Below, piece by piece: positions 45,852-55,387 of a DNA stretch of 64,000 nucleotides (positions are counted from its first letter, which is position 1; each line of letters opens with the position of its first letter). The stretch is from Pseudomonas ceruminis (GTDB lineage Bacteria; Pseudomonadota; Gammaproteobacteria; Pseudomonadales; Pseudomonadaceae). A program made the translations under genes and the position numbers. Under the pieces are notes generated by a model. It had not been told where the DNA came from, ran no database searches, and saw only the letters and a list, made by a program, of their open reading frames with translations. The stretch spans positions 1 through 64,000 of the forward strand of contig NZ_BQHW01000028.1 of assembly GCF_021602025.1 (NCBI RefSeq), in the 5' to 3' direction.

Positions 45852-46733
45852 ATGCGCGAAATCAGCCTCGACCGCCTCCGCACCCTGGTGGTGATCACCG
45901 ACCTAGGCTCATTCGCCGAGGCCGCCCGCCAGCTCAACCTGGCGCCGCCAACTATCAGCTTGCACGTGGCTGAGCTGGAGGCGCGGGTTGGCGCGCCACT
46001 GCTGACCCGCAACCGCAACCAGATCCGTCCGACGACTATCGGCGAAACCCTCTTGGCCCGTGCCCGACGGTTGCTGGCCGATGCCGACCTGGCGCTGGAT
46101 GAAGTGCGCCGACAAGTCGAAGGCCTGACGGGCCGGGTGCGCCTGGGCGCCTCCACCGGCGCCATCGCACACCTGCTGCCCAAAGCGTTGGAGCATCTGC
46201 GGGTGGCGCACCCAGGTATCGATGTGCAGGTCCAGGTGCTCACCTCGCAGGCTTCCCTGGCTCGGCTGCGCGAAGGCGCCCTGGACGTCGGCCTGGTGGC
46301 TTTGCCGCAGGTGGCGGGCAAGGGGGTCAAGGTCACCCCCTGGCGGCGCGACCCGATCCTCGCCTACGTGCCCGCCGAGTGGCAGCCACCAGCCAAAGTC
46401 ACCCCGGCCTGGCTGGGCCAGCGCGCCTTGATCCTCAACGACAACAGCACGCAACTGTCGCGCGTGACCAGCGAATGGTTCGCCGCAGCGGGGTTGTACC
46501 CTGAGCCGCGTATTGAGCTGAATTACAACGACGCTATCAAGAGCCTGGTCGGTGCCGGTTATGGTGCCACGTTGCTGCCCCAAGAGGGCGAGGGGGCGGA
46601 GCTGGACCGGCGTATCGCATGCCGGCCGTTGCGGCCGGGGTTGTGGCGGCAATTGGGAATTGCTCGTCGGGAAGGCGAAACGGAGCGGGCCATCGGTTTT
46701 GTCTTGGACGCGTTGGAACGGTTGCGGCAGTAG
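45852..46733 (+). CDS. LysR family transcriptional regulator
   Basis: A 293-residue LysR-type regulator with the HTH at 1-60 ([22 protein letters not shown]) and an effector domain from about 90. The ATG at 45852 gives the classic [15 protein letters not shown] start; an in-frame start at 45798 adds residues across the palindrome and is unlikely. It is divergent from argC, whose expression it may control, although arginine or another ligand cannot be deduced. Confidence 0.85.
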   Translation: MREISLDRLRTLVVITDLGSFAEAARQLNLAPPTISLHVAELEARVGAPLLTRNRNQIRPTTIGETLLARARRLLADADLALDEVRRQVEGLTGRVRLGASTGAIAHLLPKALEHLRVAHPGIDVQVQVLTSQASLARLREGALDVGLVALPQVAGKGVKVTPWRRDPILAYVPAEWQPPAKVTPAWLGQRALILNDNSTQLSRVTSEWFAAAGLYPEPRIELNYNDAIKSLVGAGYGATLLPQEGEGAELDRRIACRPLRPGLWRQLGIARREGETERAIGFVLDALERLRQ

Positions 46734-46935
46734 GTACCGCGTTTCGGGCCCAGTGAGTCAGCGCCGTGCTCACGGCCTTGCCGGTGGTCAGTCATCGGCC
46801 GACCGGGCCAAGACTATTTATAACAAAGCCCGCGGGAAATAGGTGTGTGCCTGAACTGGCCGCGTCGCGGTGCCACCCGCCAGGGGCCGGTTCAGGGTCG
46901 ACGACCGCCTTGGGTCGGCAGCGCGCAGGCGCCCG

Positions 46936-47586
46936 TCAGAACCAGCGGTCGTTCTTCTTGCGCCCGCGTGTCAGGGCCGGCAGGATCAGCCCCGCCAGCA
47001 GGCCAGCGCCGGCAATGCTACCGCCATAGACCATGTAGCGCATCATCACCTGCTTGTTCTCGTCGCCCAGCCGCGCTTGGGTATCACGCAAGGCCGATTG
47101 GGACTGGTCGAGTTGCTCGTTGAGCGCCTTGTTGCGTGCTTCCAGTTCATCGATCAGTTGCTTGCGCGAGTCGAGGGTTTCCTGCATGCCTTGCACGCGG
47201 TTCTTCCAGCTGTCGTCGATGGTCTTGAGCTGGCCGGACAACTGCGCCACCTGCGCATCGAGTTGCGGCAAGCGTTCACCCTGGCCCGGTACGGACTGCA
47301 GGTCGCTGGTGAGTATCCATACCAGGTCACCATTTTGCCCGCGCACCTGGCTGTAGTTACCCTGGCTACCAACCAGGCTGAGTTTTTGCCCGGACTTGAG
47401 CGTGCCGACAATGCGGTGGCCATCGGTCGGGCCGCTGCGTACGTAGGTGCTCAGGCTGTCACTGACCCAGCGCGCATCGCTGGCCGGCTCTTCGGCATGT
47501 ACGGGGGCAGCGAGCGCCACCAGGGCGGCGATCAGGCTGCCGCGCAGGGCAGGGAGTGCGAGGGAGACTGGGCGGGATTCAGGCAT
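46936..47586 (-). CDS. SH3-domain envelope protein (TIGR04211-type)
   Basis: A 216-residue protein with a cleavable signal peptide (hydrophobic GSLIAALVALAAPVHA, AXA-like site before EEPASD), a bacterial SH3 domain (about 30-95, with LSTYVRSGPTDGHRIVGTL), a coiled-coil stretch (100-170), and a C-terminal transmembrane helix (YGGSIAGAGLLAGLILPAL) followed by RGRKKNDRWF. This layout matches YgiM/TIGR04211 envelope proteins of unknown function. The ATG at 47586 is the natural start. Confidence 0.82.
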   Translation of the reverse strand: MPESRPVSLALPALRGSLIAALVALAAPVHAEEPASDARWVSDSLSTYVRSGPTDGHRIVGTLKSGQKLSLVGSQGNYSQVRGQNGDLVWILTSDLQSVPGQGERLPQLDAQVAQLSGQLKTIDDSWKNRVQGMQETLDSRKQLIDELEARNKALNEQLDQSQSALRDTQARLGDENKQVMMRYMVYGGSIAGAGLLAGLILPALTRGRKKNDRWF

Positions 47587-47790
47587 GTTGGGTCTTCGCT
47601 GCAACAGAAAAAGTAGGCCCGATGACGTGTGATCATGCAGGGGCCGGTGAACCGGTCGGTGAATTGACCGTCAGCGAAAGACCGCGTTTTTGTAAGCAGG
47701 TTCACTGCCTTGAGTAGGAATTCTCTGCAGGATGTTGCAACCCGGCGCGGCGCGTCCTGGCATGGCCGCGCCGGCTGGGGGCGTGACAGA

Positions 47791-48840
47791 TCAGCTCTCA
47801 GGCTGCGGGACGATGGCCAGCGCATCCGGCTCCGGCCCCGTTTTCCAGCGGTCTTTCTCGGTCCAGCTGGCCGTATCGATCACCGCCACCTGATCACTGC
47901 CACTGATAGCCACATAGGCCCGCTTGCCGTCGGGAGACACCACCGCACCAATCGGCAGCGCCTGGGCGCCGAGCAGGGTTTCGCGGTAATGCTCACCCTC
48001 CTTGGCCAGGCCAATACGCTTGATTTCACGCTTGGCCGCCACGTCGATCACGGCCAGTTCCGCCGACTTCGCGCAGGTCACCAGTGCATACTTGCCATCT
48101 GGTGTCATGGCGATGCGGATCGGGAACAGGCCAGTGCGGATACGGTCAGTGACCTCCAACCGCTTCGCGTCGACGATCACCACCTCGTTACCTTCGCGAT
48201 TGCTGACCCATACCTGGGTGCCGCTCGGGGTCACCGCGATGCCTTCACTGCCGTTACCGGTCGGTATGTCGGCAATCTTTTTCTTGTGCAACAGGTCCAC
48301 TACCGACAGCGTGCCCGACTCGACATGGGTCACATAGGCCCGGTCAGCGCCCGGTGACAGCGCGACCATGTGCGGCTTGCCGCCACCCACGTCGATGCGA
48401 TCGAGCACCTTGCCCTGGGCTAGATCGACGATCAACAGGCGCTCACTGTCTTCGGTGGTGACCACCACCCGCTGGCTGTCCGGCAGGAAGCGAATGCCGT
48501 GGGGGCGCGAGTCCTTGCCCAGGTCGATGGTGCGCACCACGGTGCGTGATGGCCAGTCGATCACGCTCAGGCTGTTGTTGGCCGTGCCCTGGGCACCGTA
48601 GTTGCCCACCGCTGCCAGCAGCCCGTTACTGGCCACCACCACTTCGTGCGGGCCGGTACCCACCGGCAGACGGGCAAGTTCCTGGCCATTGGTGCTGTCC
48701 AGCGCCCAGACGCTGGCATCGGCCTTGTTGCCTACCAGCAATACGTCACTCGCCCAGGCGCCTGGCACGCAAGCCATCAGCGCACTGGCCAGGGCCAGGC
48801 GACGCAGGTGGGGGAACATCGGTTCGAAAGGGAAGGGCAT
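47791..48840 (-). CDS. YncE-type beta-propeller protein
   Basis: A 349-residue periplasmic protein. A signal peptide (LALASALMACVPGAWASD) precedes seven repeats of about 40 residues with the YncE/cytochrome cd1-type propeller pattern (for example DLAQGKVLDRIDVGGGKPHM, DLLHKKKIADIPTGNGSEGI, DAKRLEVTDRIRTGLFPIRI). No haem-binding CxxCH is present. YncE proteins bind nucleic acid or act in stress; some relatives belong to PQQ-linked alcohol oxidation gene sets. The start ATG at 48840 follows AAGGAG by seven bases. Confidence 0.87.
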   Translation of the reverse strand: MPFPFEPMFPHLRRLALASALMACVPGAWASDVLLVGNKADASVWALDSTNGQELARLPVGTGPHEVVVASNGLLAAVGNYGAQGTANNSLSVIDWPSRTVVRTIDLGKDSRPHGIRFLPDSQRVVVTTEDSERLLIVDLAQGKVLDRIDVGGGKPHMVALSPGADRAYVTHVESGTLSVVDLLHKKKIADIPTGNGSEGIAVTPSGTQVWVSNREGNEVVIVDAKRLEVTDRIRTGLFPIRIAMTPDGKYALVTCAKSAELAVIDVAAKREIKRIGLAKEGEHYRETLLGAQALPIGAVVSPDGKRAYVAISGSDQVAVIDTASWTEKDRWKTGPEPDALAIVPQPES

Positions 48841-49128
48841 GTCCAGTCTCCTTTGGATTGCAGTCCATGTTGCATGCTCAAAGGCTGTGACCGGGCCTGG
48901 CGTGCGAGAGTTTAGTTTTTTATTGCCTAGCTGGGCTTGTGACTGCGCGAAGGCTGGGGGGAGGGGCGCGATGTAACCGGCAAGCTTGCGCTGCAAACGC
49001 CATTGTTCACTGATTGCCCGCTCGCTCATTGCCACGCGCATCCGCGTCAACAGCTTTTCAGTAAATGTCCCCCCGTCCTGGCTGAGGCGCTAGACTCAAT
49101 GTTCTCTGCCTGTCCATGGAGCCTGACC
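48841..49128. other. Divergent gap between propeller and PhnB-like genes
   Basis: A 288-bp interval with an AT-rich patch near 48910. No gene or clear motif was found; it presumably holds both promoters. Confidence 0.3.
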
Positions 49129-49608
49129 ATGACTGCCAAGAACACGATCTGCCTCTGGTTCGACCATGATGCCGAGCAAGCGGCCACCTTCTATGCCAGT
49201 ACCTTTCCGAACAGCCAGGTCGTCGCGGTGCACCAGGCACCGAGCGACTATCCATCGGGCAAGGCGGGGGACGTGATCACTGTCGAATTCACTGTCATGG
49301 GCATCCCCTGCGTAGGGCTCAACGGCGGGAAGGCATTCACCCACAGCGAGGCTTTCTCGTTCCAGGTCAGCACCGAAGACCAGGCCGAAACCGACCGGCT
49401 GTGGCAGGCCATCGTTGGCAATGGCGGCCAGGCAAGCGTGTGCGGCTGGTGCAAGGACAAGTGGGGTATCTCGTGGCAGATCTGCCCACGTATCCTCATC
49501 GAGGCCATCGGCAACCCGGACCGGGCAGCGGCCAAGCGGGCTTTCGAGGCGATGATGACAATGGACAAGATCGATGTGGCGGCAATCGAGGCGGCGTTGC
49601 GGGGCTGA
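49129..49608 (+). CDS. PhnB-like VOC-superfamily protein
   Basis: A 159-residue protein of the PhnB/3-demethylubiquinone methyltransferase-like (glyoxalase/VOC fold) family. Typical features are NTICLWFDHDAEQAATFYAS at the start, VEFTVMGIPCVGLNGG, WGISWQICPRIL and a C-terminal FEAMMTMDKID helix. These proteins have no settled biochemical function. The ATG at 49129 follows GGAGCCTG. Stand-alone gene. Confidence 0.83.
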   Translation: MTAKNTICLWFDHDAEQAATFYASTFPNSQVVAVHQAPSDYPSGKAGDVITVEFTVMGIPCVGLNGGKAFTHSEAFSFQVSTEDQAETDRLWQAIVGNGGQASVCGWCKDKWGISWQICPRILIEAIGNPDRAAAKRAFEAMMTMDKIDVAAIEAALRG

Positions 49609-49635
49609 ACAAGTGCCTGGCATCGGGTGGCCGGC

Positions 49636-50700
49636 TTACGCCTGGGTCAACCGGATGATCTGCCTGGCACAAAAGGCCCCGGTCAGGATTACCCCAAACA
49701 ACCGCAGCGTTTGCATCGCCAGCACCAAGCCGACGTCGGCATGGGTTTCTACCGCAATGATCGCCATGGCATCCAGCCCTCCGGGGCTGGTCGCCAGGTA
49801 CATGGACAGAAAGTCCGTGCCCATCGCCAGGGCCAGCCCCCAGGCAAACGCCGCGCACAACACAATCAACGCTACCGCGCCGGCAATCATGGTGGGCAAG
49901 CGTTTCCACACATAACGCACGGTCTGCTGATCGAAGCGCAAGCCGATGTAGCACCCGATGGCGCCGTAGGCAACGGCCAGCAGCGATTCAGGCAAGCTGA
50001 TTGTCAGCCACCCGCCCAGGTGCAGCGCACCCCCAAGCAACAGCGGCATCAGCAGCGCACCGGCAGGCACACGGTTACCGGCCACCAGGCCCACGAACAC
50101 CACCGCGAGGCTGAGCAGCCCGTCGACCAGCTGCGAGCCCTGCGTCATCGCTGGCGCAGTGGCTGCCGCGCCCGCCGCCGGGGTGGCACCGAGCAGGTGG
50201 CTGACCAGCGAGCCGATCATGACCACGCAGACCACACGCACATACTGCATGGTTGCCACCACCCTGGCGTCAGCACCGTGCTCTTCGGCCATCGACACCA
50301 TGGCTGACGCGGCGCCTGGCGCGGTACCCCAGGCGGCGGTGCTGCCTGGGATGCCGCCGAAACGCACGGTGCCCAGGCCGACGATGGCGCTCAAGGCCAC
50401 GGTGATGAACGTGGCCACCAGCATCAGTTGCCAGGACTGGGCCATGGAGACCAGCACGGCCCAGGACACCGAATGGGCCACCAATAACCCGACGCAGCCC
50501 TGGCCGAAGCGGAACACCTGGCGGTGCAGGCTCAAGCGTGCTCCGCAAACGCCGAACACGATGGCTACCAGCATAGGGCCGAGGAACAACCCGGCCGGTA
50601 CGGCCAGGGCATGCAACATTTGGCCGAGGGCGCCGGCGCAGGTCAGTAGGGCGAGCCATTGGAAGAGAGGTCTGGAAAAGCCTGAGAGGGCGGTCTGCAA
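49636..50700 (-). CDS. AbrB family integral membrane protein
   Basis: A 354-residue membrane protein with about ten helices in two repeats (AbrB family, unrelated to the Bacillus regulator). Each repeat has a PAG/VP-GP-M motif (LAVPAGLFLGPMLVAI; VPAGALLMPLLLGGALHL). E. coli AbrB affects regulation of a toxic compound, but the substrate is unsettled; transport of small acids is often suggested. The start is a TTG at 50700 with AAGGAG eight bases upstream. Divergent from a LysR gene that probably controls it. Confidence 0.82.
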   Translation of the reverse strand: MQTALSGFSRPLFQWLALLTCAGALGQMLHALAVPAGLFLGPMLVAIVFGVCGARLSLHRQVFRFGQGCVGLLVAHSVSWAVLVSMAQSWQLMLVATFITVALSAIVGLGTVRFGGIPGSTAAWGTAPGAASAMVSMAEEHGADARVVATMQYVRVVCVVMIGSLVSHLLGATPAAGAAATAPAMTQGSQLVDGLLSLAVVFVGLVAGNRVPAGALLMPLLLGGALHLGGWLTISLPESLLAVAYGAIGCYIGLRFDQQTVRYVWKRLPTMIAGAVALIVLCAAFAWGLALAMGTDFLSMYLATSPGGLDAMAIIAVETHADVGLVLAMQTLRLFGVILTGAFCARQIIRLTQA

Positions 50701-50824
50701 CGTAGATACTCCTTGCGCAGCGATAACACGGGGCTGGCAGCGCCAGCGGAGAAAATTATCGACGGCGCAATCTATCAAGTCTATTTTCTACTTTTGATGA
50801 ATCCATAACTGAAATTCATGAATC

Positions 50825-51727
50825 ATGGACCTGCGTGACCTTACCTATTTCGAAACCATCGCCGAGCTCGGCCACCTGGGCCGCGCTGCGCAACAGCTCA
50901 ACCGCAGCCAGCCGGCGTTGACCAAGAGCATTCAACGGCTAGAGGAATCGCTTGGCACCCGGTTGTTCCAGCGTGACGGGCGTCGCATCAAGCTCACCGA
51001 AGTCGGCAAGCTGTTGCTGGCGCGGGGTAGGCAGTTGCAGTTGAACATCGCCGAAACCGAACGCGAGGTGCGCGATTTTGCCGGCGGGCTGGTTGGCAAC
51101 ATTCGCCTGGGCTGCGCGGCAAGCATGGCCGACCACCTGCTGCCGCACCTGACTGCCGCTTTGCTGGAGCGGGCCCCGGAGGTGACCTTGAAGCTGTCCA
51201 TCGGCCAGGACGATGTACTCAAGGAGTCCCTGCGGGCAGGGCGGCTGGATGTGATCATCTCCCCCCAGATTGCCGATGACCCGCAATTCACCACGCACCC
51301 CATTCTGGAGGACGAAGCCATTGTGGTGGCGAGTGCCGAGCACCCGGTGTTCGCCGGCCCCATCGTGCTCAAGGATCTCTGCCAGTACCGTTGGGTACTG
51401 GCGGGGCCGACCGTTACTGCACGGCGCTGGATCGACAATGTGTTCATCGCCCATCAACTGCCAGCACCGCAGGTGCAGATCGAAACCAACGCCATTTCAC
51501 TGTTGCCGCGGCTGATTGCCCGCACTCAGCTGTTGAGTTTTGCCGCACGGGAAACGGTTGAGCATGGCTTGGGCATGTCGTGGCTGCGTGAGGTACCCCT
51601 GAAGGAAACCACCATGCGCAGGACCGTGGCGGTGTCCGTGCGCACGGACGGCTATGTGTCGCCTGCGGCTGAGGCTCTGGTGGCGCTGCTGAAGGACAAA
51701 GGCCGCAGCTTCTTCGAGCGGGACTGA
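50825..51727 (+). CDS. LysR family transcriptional regulator
   Basis: A 300-residue LysR-type regulator with an HTH in the first 60 residues (LGRAAQQLNRSQPALTKSIQRLE) and an effector domain opening with NIRLGCAASMADHLLPHLT. It is divergent from the AbrB-family membrane gene, separated by 124 bp, and likely regulates it. The ligand is unknown. Confidence 0.86.
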   Translation: MDLRDLTYFETIAELGHLGRAAQQLNRSQPALTKSIQRLEESLGTRLFQRDGRRIKLTEVGKLLLARGRQLQLNIAETEREVRDFAGGLVGNIRLGCAASMADHLLPHLTAALLERAPEVTLKLSIGQDDVLKESLRAGRLDVIISPQIADDPQFTTHPILEDEAIVVASAEHPVFAGPIVLKDLCQYRWVLAGPTVTARRWIDNVFIAHQLPAPQVQIETNAISLLPRLIARTQLLSFAARETVEHGLGMSWLREVPLKETTMRRTVAVSVRTDGYVSPAAEALVALLKDKGRSFFERD

Positions 51728-51767
51728 ATGGCAGGCCTGGGGGCACACCCGCGGCCACCCAGGCGGT

Positions 51768-52640
51768 TCAACCAGCCTGCTGCGCGATCAATGCCAGGCA
51801 GCGCTGCACGATCGGGCTCAGGTCGCCCTTGCGGCGGCTGAGGATGATTGGGCTGACCGCACGGGTGTCGAGCAGGTTCGCGTATTCGATATCGGTCCGG
51901 TGCTGCTGCTGCACCGAGTCCGGCACCAGGGTGACGCCCAACCCCACGGCAACCAGGCCGATAGCAGTTTGCAGTTCATTGGCCCACTGGCTGACGTTCA
52001 GGCTCATACCGTGGTGGGCGAACAGCGCCAGGATGTGATCGGCATAGCTGGGCCTGGGGTTGGCCGGATAGAGGATGAACGCTTCCTTGGCCAGCTGGGC
52101 GAGGGTGAGCGGAGCTCCGGCCAAGGCATGGCCCTTGGGCAGGACGGCCACCAGCGGGTCTTCGCGCAGTACCTGCTGGGCGATGGCCGGGTCGTCGATG
52201 CGGATGCGGCCGAAGGCGATGTCGATGCGGCCACTTTTCAACGCCTCCACCTGCTGCACGGTGGTCATTTCGCTCAGGCCAAGCTCCAGCTCACTGTCCT
52301 GGCGCAACGCCCGGATAAGCTCCGGCAGCACCGTGTACAAGGTCGAGGGAGCGAAGCCGATGCCCAGCCATTGGCGCTGGCCCTGGCCGATGCGCCGGGT
52401 GTTATCGCTGATGTGCTCCAATTGCTGCAGCAAGGTGCAGGTCTGCTCGTAGAAAAAGCGGCCGGCCTCGGTCAGCCGCAGTGGCCGCTCGCGCACCACC
52501 AGCAAAGTGCCGAGCTGTTCCTCGAGCTGGCCGATCTGCCGGCTCAGCGGCGGCTGGGCAATGTGCAGCAGTTCGGCAGCGCGGGTGAAATTCAGCGTTT
52601 CAGCCAGCACCTTGAAGTAACGAAGGTGGCGCAGCTCCAT
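51768..52640 (-). CDS. catR: LysR regulator of the cat operon
   Basis: A 290-residue LysR-type activator with the characteristic MELRHLRYFKVLAETLNFTRAAELL start and an effector domain that in CatR binds cis,cis-muconate. It is divergent from catBCA, the location where catR is found in P. putida. The ATG at 52640 is preceded by AGGAGG. A CatR-type recognition site (52642-52656) overlaps its own leader, consistent with autoregulation. Confidence 0.9.
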   Translation of the reverse strand: MELRHLRYFKVLAETLNFTRAAELLHIAQPPLSRQIGQLEEQLGTLLVVRERPLRLTEAGRFFYEQTCTLLQQLEHISDNTRRIGQGQRQWLGIGFAPSTLYTVLPELIRALRQDSELELGLSEMTTVQQVEALKSGRIDIAFGRIRIDDPAIAQQVLREDPLVAVLPKGHALAGAPLTLAQLAKEAFILYPANPRPSYADHILALFAHHGMSLNVSQWANELQTAIGLVAVGLGVTLVPDSVQQQHRTDIEYANLLDTRAVSPIILSRRKGDLSPIVQRCLALIAQQAG

Positions 52641-52641
52641 C

Positions 52642-52656
52642 AGACCTCCTGGGTAT
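52642..52656. promoter_or_regulatory. Candidate CatR recognition site
   Basis: AGAC-N7-GTAT at 52642-52656 fits the A(T/G)AC-N7-GTAT pattern of CatM/BenM-type regulators and contains a G-N11-A spacing as described for CatR sites. It lies between catR and catB. Assignment is by motif and location. Confidence 0.5.
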
Positions 52657-52774
52657 GGTGGGAGATTCATTTGATATTGGACGGCCTTCAGGGTCTCGCG
52701 CAATGCTTGAATAATCAAGTAAATGTAGTATCGGGTCTGCGGCCTGCAGCCTGATTTGACGGGACCTTCGAACA

Positions 52775-53896
52775 ATGACAAACGCCCTGATCGAGCGCAT
52801 CGATGCGCTTATCGTCGACCTGCCGACCATCCGCCCGCACAAGCTGGCCATGCACACCCTGCAGCAACAGACCCTGGTGGTGCTGCGCCTGCGCTGCAGC
52901 GATGGTGTGGAAGGCATCGGCGAGGCCACCACCATCGGTGGCCTCGCCTACGGCTACGAAAGCCCCGAGGGCATCAAGGCCAACATCGACGCGCACCTGG
53001 CGCCGGCCTTGATCGGCCTGCCGGCCGACAACATCAACGCCGCCATGCTCAAGCTGGACACGTTGGCCAAGGGCAACACCTTCGCCAAGTCCGGCATCGA
53101 GAGCGCCTTGCTCGATGCCCAGGGCAAGCGCCTGGGCCTGCCGGTCAGCGAGCTGCTGGGCGGGCGCGTGCGTGACACCCTGGAAGTGGCCTGGACCCTG
53201 GCCAGCGGCGACACTGCCCGCGACATCGCCGAGGCCGAGCACATGCTGGAGGTGCGCCGCCACCGCATGTTCAAACTCAAGATTGGTGCCAACCCGCTGC
53301 AACAGGACCTGGACCATGTGGTGGCGATCAAGCGCGCACTGGGCCAGCGTGCCAGCGTGCGGGTCGACGTCAACCAGTACTGGGACGAGTCCCAGGCCAT
53401 CCGCGCCTGCCAGGTGCTGGGCGATCACGGCATCGACTTGATCGAGCAGCCGATTGCGCGCCACAACCGCAGCGGCCAGGTGCGCCTGAACCAGCGCAGC
53501 CCGGCGCCGATCATGGCCGACGAGTCGATCGAAAGCGTCGAGGACGCGTTCAGCCTGGCCGCGGACGGTGCCGCCAGCATCTTCGCCCTGAAAATCGCCA
53601 AGAACGGCGGCCCCCGCGCCGTGCTGCGCACCGCGCAGATCGCTGAGGCTGCGGGCATCGCGCTGTACGGCGGGACCATGCTCGAAGGCTCGATCGGCAC
53701 CCTGGCCTCGGCCCATGCCTTTGTCACCCTGCGCCAGCTGACCTGGGGCACCGAGCTGTTCGGGCCACTGCTGCTGACCGAAGAAATCGTCAACGAGCCG
53801 CCGGTGTACCGCGACTTCCAACTGCACGTGCCGCGCACCCCGGGCCTTGGCTTGACCCTCGACGAACACCGCCTGGCGCGCTTTGCCCGCCGCTGA
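52775..53896 (+). CDS. catB: Muconate cycloisomerase
   Basis: A 373-residue enolase-superfamily enzyme that converts cis,cis-muconate to muconolactone. Motifs include KLKIGAN (general base Lys), RVDVNQYWDE (metal ligand Asp with Asn), DLIEQPI (Glu ligand), MADESIES (Asp ligand) and a second Lys in IFALKIAKNGG. Length matches P. putida CatB. First gene of the catBCA operon. Confidence 0.96.
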   Translation: MTNALIERIDALIVDLPTIRPHKLAMHTLQQQTLVVLRLRCSDGVEGIGEATTIGGLAYGYESPEGIKANIDAHLAPALIGLPADNINAAMLKLDTLAKGNTFAKSGIESALLDAQGKRLGLPVSELLGGRVRDTLEVAWTLASGDTARDIAEAEHMLEVRRHRMFKLKIGANPLQQDLDHVVAIKRALGQRASVRVDVNQYWDESQAIRACQVLGDHGIDLIEQPIARHNRSGQVRLNQRSPAPIMADESIESVEDAFSLAADGAASIFALKIAKNGGPRAVLRTAQIAEAAGIALYGGTMLEGSIGTLASAHAFVTLRQLTWGTELFGPLLLTEEIVNEPPVYRDFQLHVPRTPGLGLTLDEHRLARFARR

Positions 53897-53911
53897 CCCT
53901 AGGAGAACACC

Positions 53912-54202
53912 ATGCTGTTCCACGTGAAGATGACCGTGAAACTGCCGGCCGACATGGACCCGGCCAAGGCCACGCAACTGAAGGCTGACGAAAAGGAACT
54001 GGCCCAGCGCCTGCAACGCGAGGGCACCTGGCGCCACCTGTGGCGCATCGCCGGGCACTACGCCAACTACAGCGTGTTCGACGTGCCCAGCGTCGAGGCG
54101 CTGCACGACACGCTGCTGCAGCTGCCGCTGTTCCCCTACATGGACATCGAGGTGGACGGCCTGTGCCGCCACCCGTCGTCGATCCACGCCGACGACCGTT
54201 GA
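53912..54202 (+). CDS. catC: Muconolactone delta-isomerase
   Basis: A 96-residue protein with the start MLFHVKMTVKLPADMD and a HLWRIAGHYANYSVFDV segment typical of CatC, which shifts the double bond of muconolactone to give beta-ketoadipate enol-lactone. Native enzyme is a decamer. It follows catB by 15 bp with AGGAG as its ribosome site. Confidence 0.95.
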   Translation: MLFHVKMTVKLPADMDPAKATQLKADEKELAQRLQREGTWRHLWRIAGHYANYSVFDVPSVEALHDTLLQLPLFPYMDIEVDGLCRHPSSIHADDR

Positions 54203-54241
54203 TCCAGGCCATTTGCACAAGAACAAGATGAGGTAACCGAC

Positions 54242-55177
54242 ATGACCGTGAAGATTTCCCACACCCCCGACATTCAGGCGTTCTTCGAGCAAGTGGCTGG
54301 CCTTGGGCATACCGAAGGCAACCCGCGCTTCAAACAGATCATCCTGCGTGTATTGCAAGACACCGCCCGCCTGGTCGAAGACCTGGACATCAGCGAAGAC
54401 GAGTTCTGGCACGCCGTGGACTACCTCAATCGCCTGGGTGGGCGCAACGAAGCCGGCCTGCTGGCGGCGGGCTTGGGTATCGAGCATTTCCTCGACTTGC
54501 TGCAGGATGCCAAGGACGCCGAGGCGGGCCTTGCCGGTGGCACCCCACGCACCATCGAAGGCCCCCTGTACGTTGCCGGCGCGCCCATTGCCCAAGGTGA
54601 GGCCCGCATGGACGATGGCACCGACCCGGGGGTGGTGATGTTCCTTGAAGGCCAGGTGTTCGACGCCCAAGGGCAACCGCTGGCCGGCGCCACGGTCGAC
54701 GTGTGGCACGCCAACACCCAAGGGACTTATTCGTACTTTGATTCGGCCCAGTCGGCGTACAACCTGCGCCGACGCATCATCACCGATGCCCAAGGCCGCT
54801 ACCGCGCCCGCTCCATCGTGCCATCGGGCTACGGCTGCGACCCACAGGGCCCGACCCAGGAGTGCCTGAACCTGCTCGGTCGCCACGGCCAACGCCCGGC
54901 GCACGTGCACTTCTTCGTCTCGGCGCCTGGGCATCGCCACCTGACCACGCAGATCAACTTCGCCGGCGACAAGTACCTGTGGGACGACTTCGCCTACGCC
55001 ACCCGTGACGGCCTGATCGGTGACCTGCGCTTCGTCGAGGACGCTGCAGCGGCACGTGACAAGGGGGTGCAGGGCGATCGTTTTGCCCAGTTGCAGTTCG
55101 ATTTCCGTCTGCAGACCGCTCCAGCCCCTGAAGCTGAAACGCGCAGCCATCGGCCACGGGCGCTGCAAGGCGCCTGA
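54242..55177 (+). CDS. catA: Catechol 1,2-dioxygenase
   Basis: A 311-residue intradiol dioxygenase that cleaves catechol to cis,cis-muconate. The iron ligands are recognisable: a Tyr in QGTYSYFD, a second Tyr in SGYGCDP, and two His in RPAHVHFFVSAPGH. The N-terminal ~100 residues form the helical dimerisation domain of CatA enzymes, with a lipid-binding channel in the known structure. Third gene of catBCA; a GCCGGC-rich hairpin follows at 55202. Confidence 0.96.
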   Translation: MTVKISHTPDIQAFFEQVAGLGHTEGNPRFKQIILRVLQDTARLVEDLDISEDEFWHAVDYLNRLGGRNEAGLLAAGLGIEHFLDLLQDAKDAEAGLAGGTPRTIEGPLYVAGAPIAQGEARMDDGTDPGVVMFLEGQVFDAQGQPLAGATVDVWHANTQGTYSYFDSAQSAYNLRRRIITDAQGRYRARSIVPSGYGCDPQGPTQECLNLLGRHGQRPAHVHFFVSAPGHRHLTTQINFAGDKYLWDDFAYATRDGLIGDLRFVEDAAAARDKGVQGDRFAQLQFDFRLQTAPAPEAETRSHRPRALQGA

Positions 55178-55201
55178 ACACGGCCCTGTGGCGTGATGAG
55201 T

Positions 55202-55233
55202 GGCCCCGCCGCCGGCTTGCCGGCGTCAGGGCC
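55202..55233 (+). terminator. Terminator-like hairpin after catA
   Basis: GGCCC, then CGCCGGC, a TT loop, GCCGGCG and GGGCC form a long stem ending at 55233, 25 bp past the catA stop. It probably ends the cat operon. Confidence 0.6.
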
Positions 55234-55387
55234 GCTACAGGCCTCCACCCGTCAACTGCCATACCATTCCAATAACAATAAAAGGTCCTTGGTCATGCGT
55301 AATCCCGCCCCGCGTGCGCTCGCCTGTTGCTGACAGGTCACTGCCTTGTAATCCCTTTCCAGGCTGTCCACTCAGGAATTCGCGAGC

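Noticed and set aside
46734-46935. A search for a small gene or RNA between the LysR and SH3-protein genes
   Set aside because: The 200-bp gap shows only scattered GC-rich repeats, with no clear promoter, hairpin or coding potential.
52715-55168. An 817-codon open frame opposite catB, catC and catA
   Set aside because: It crosses three well-supported genes and the gaps between them, with composition typical of antisense frames and no recognisable domain.
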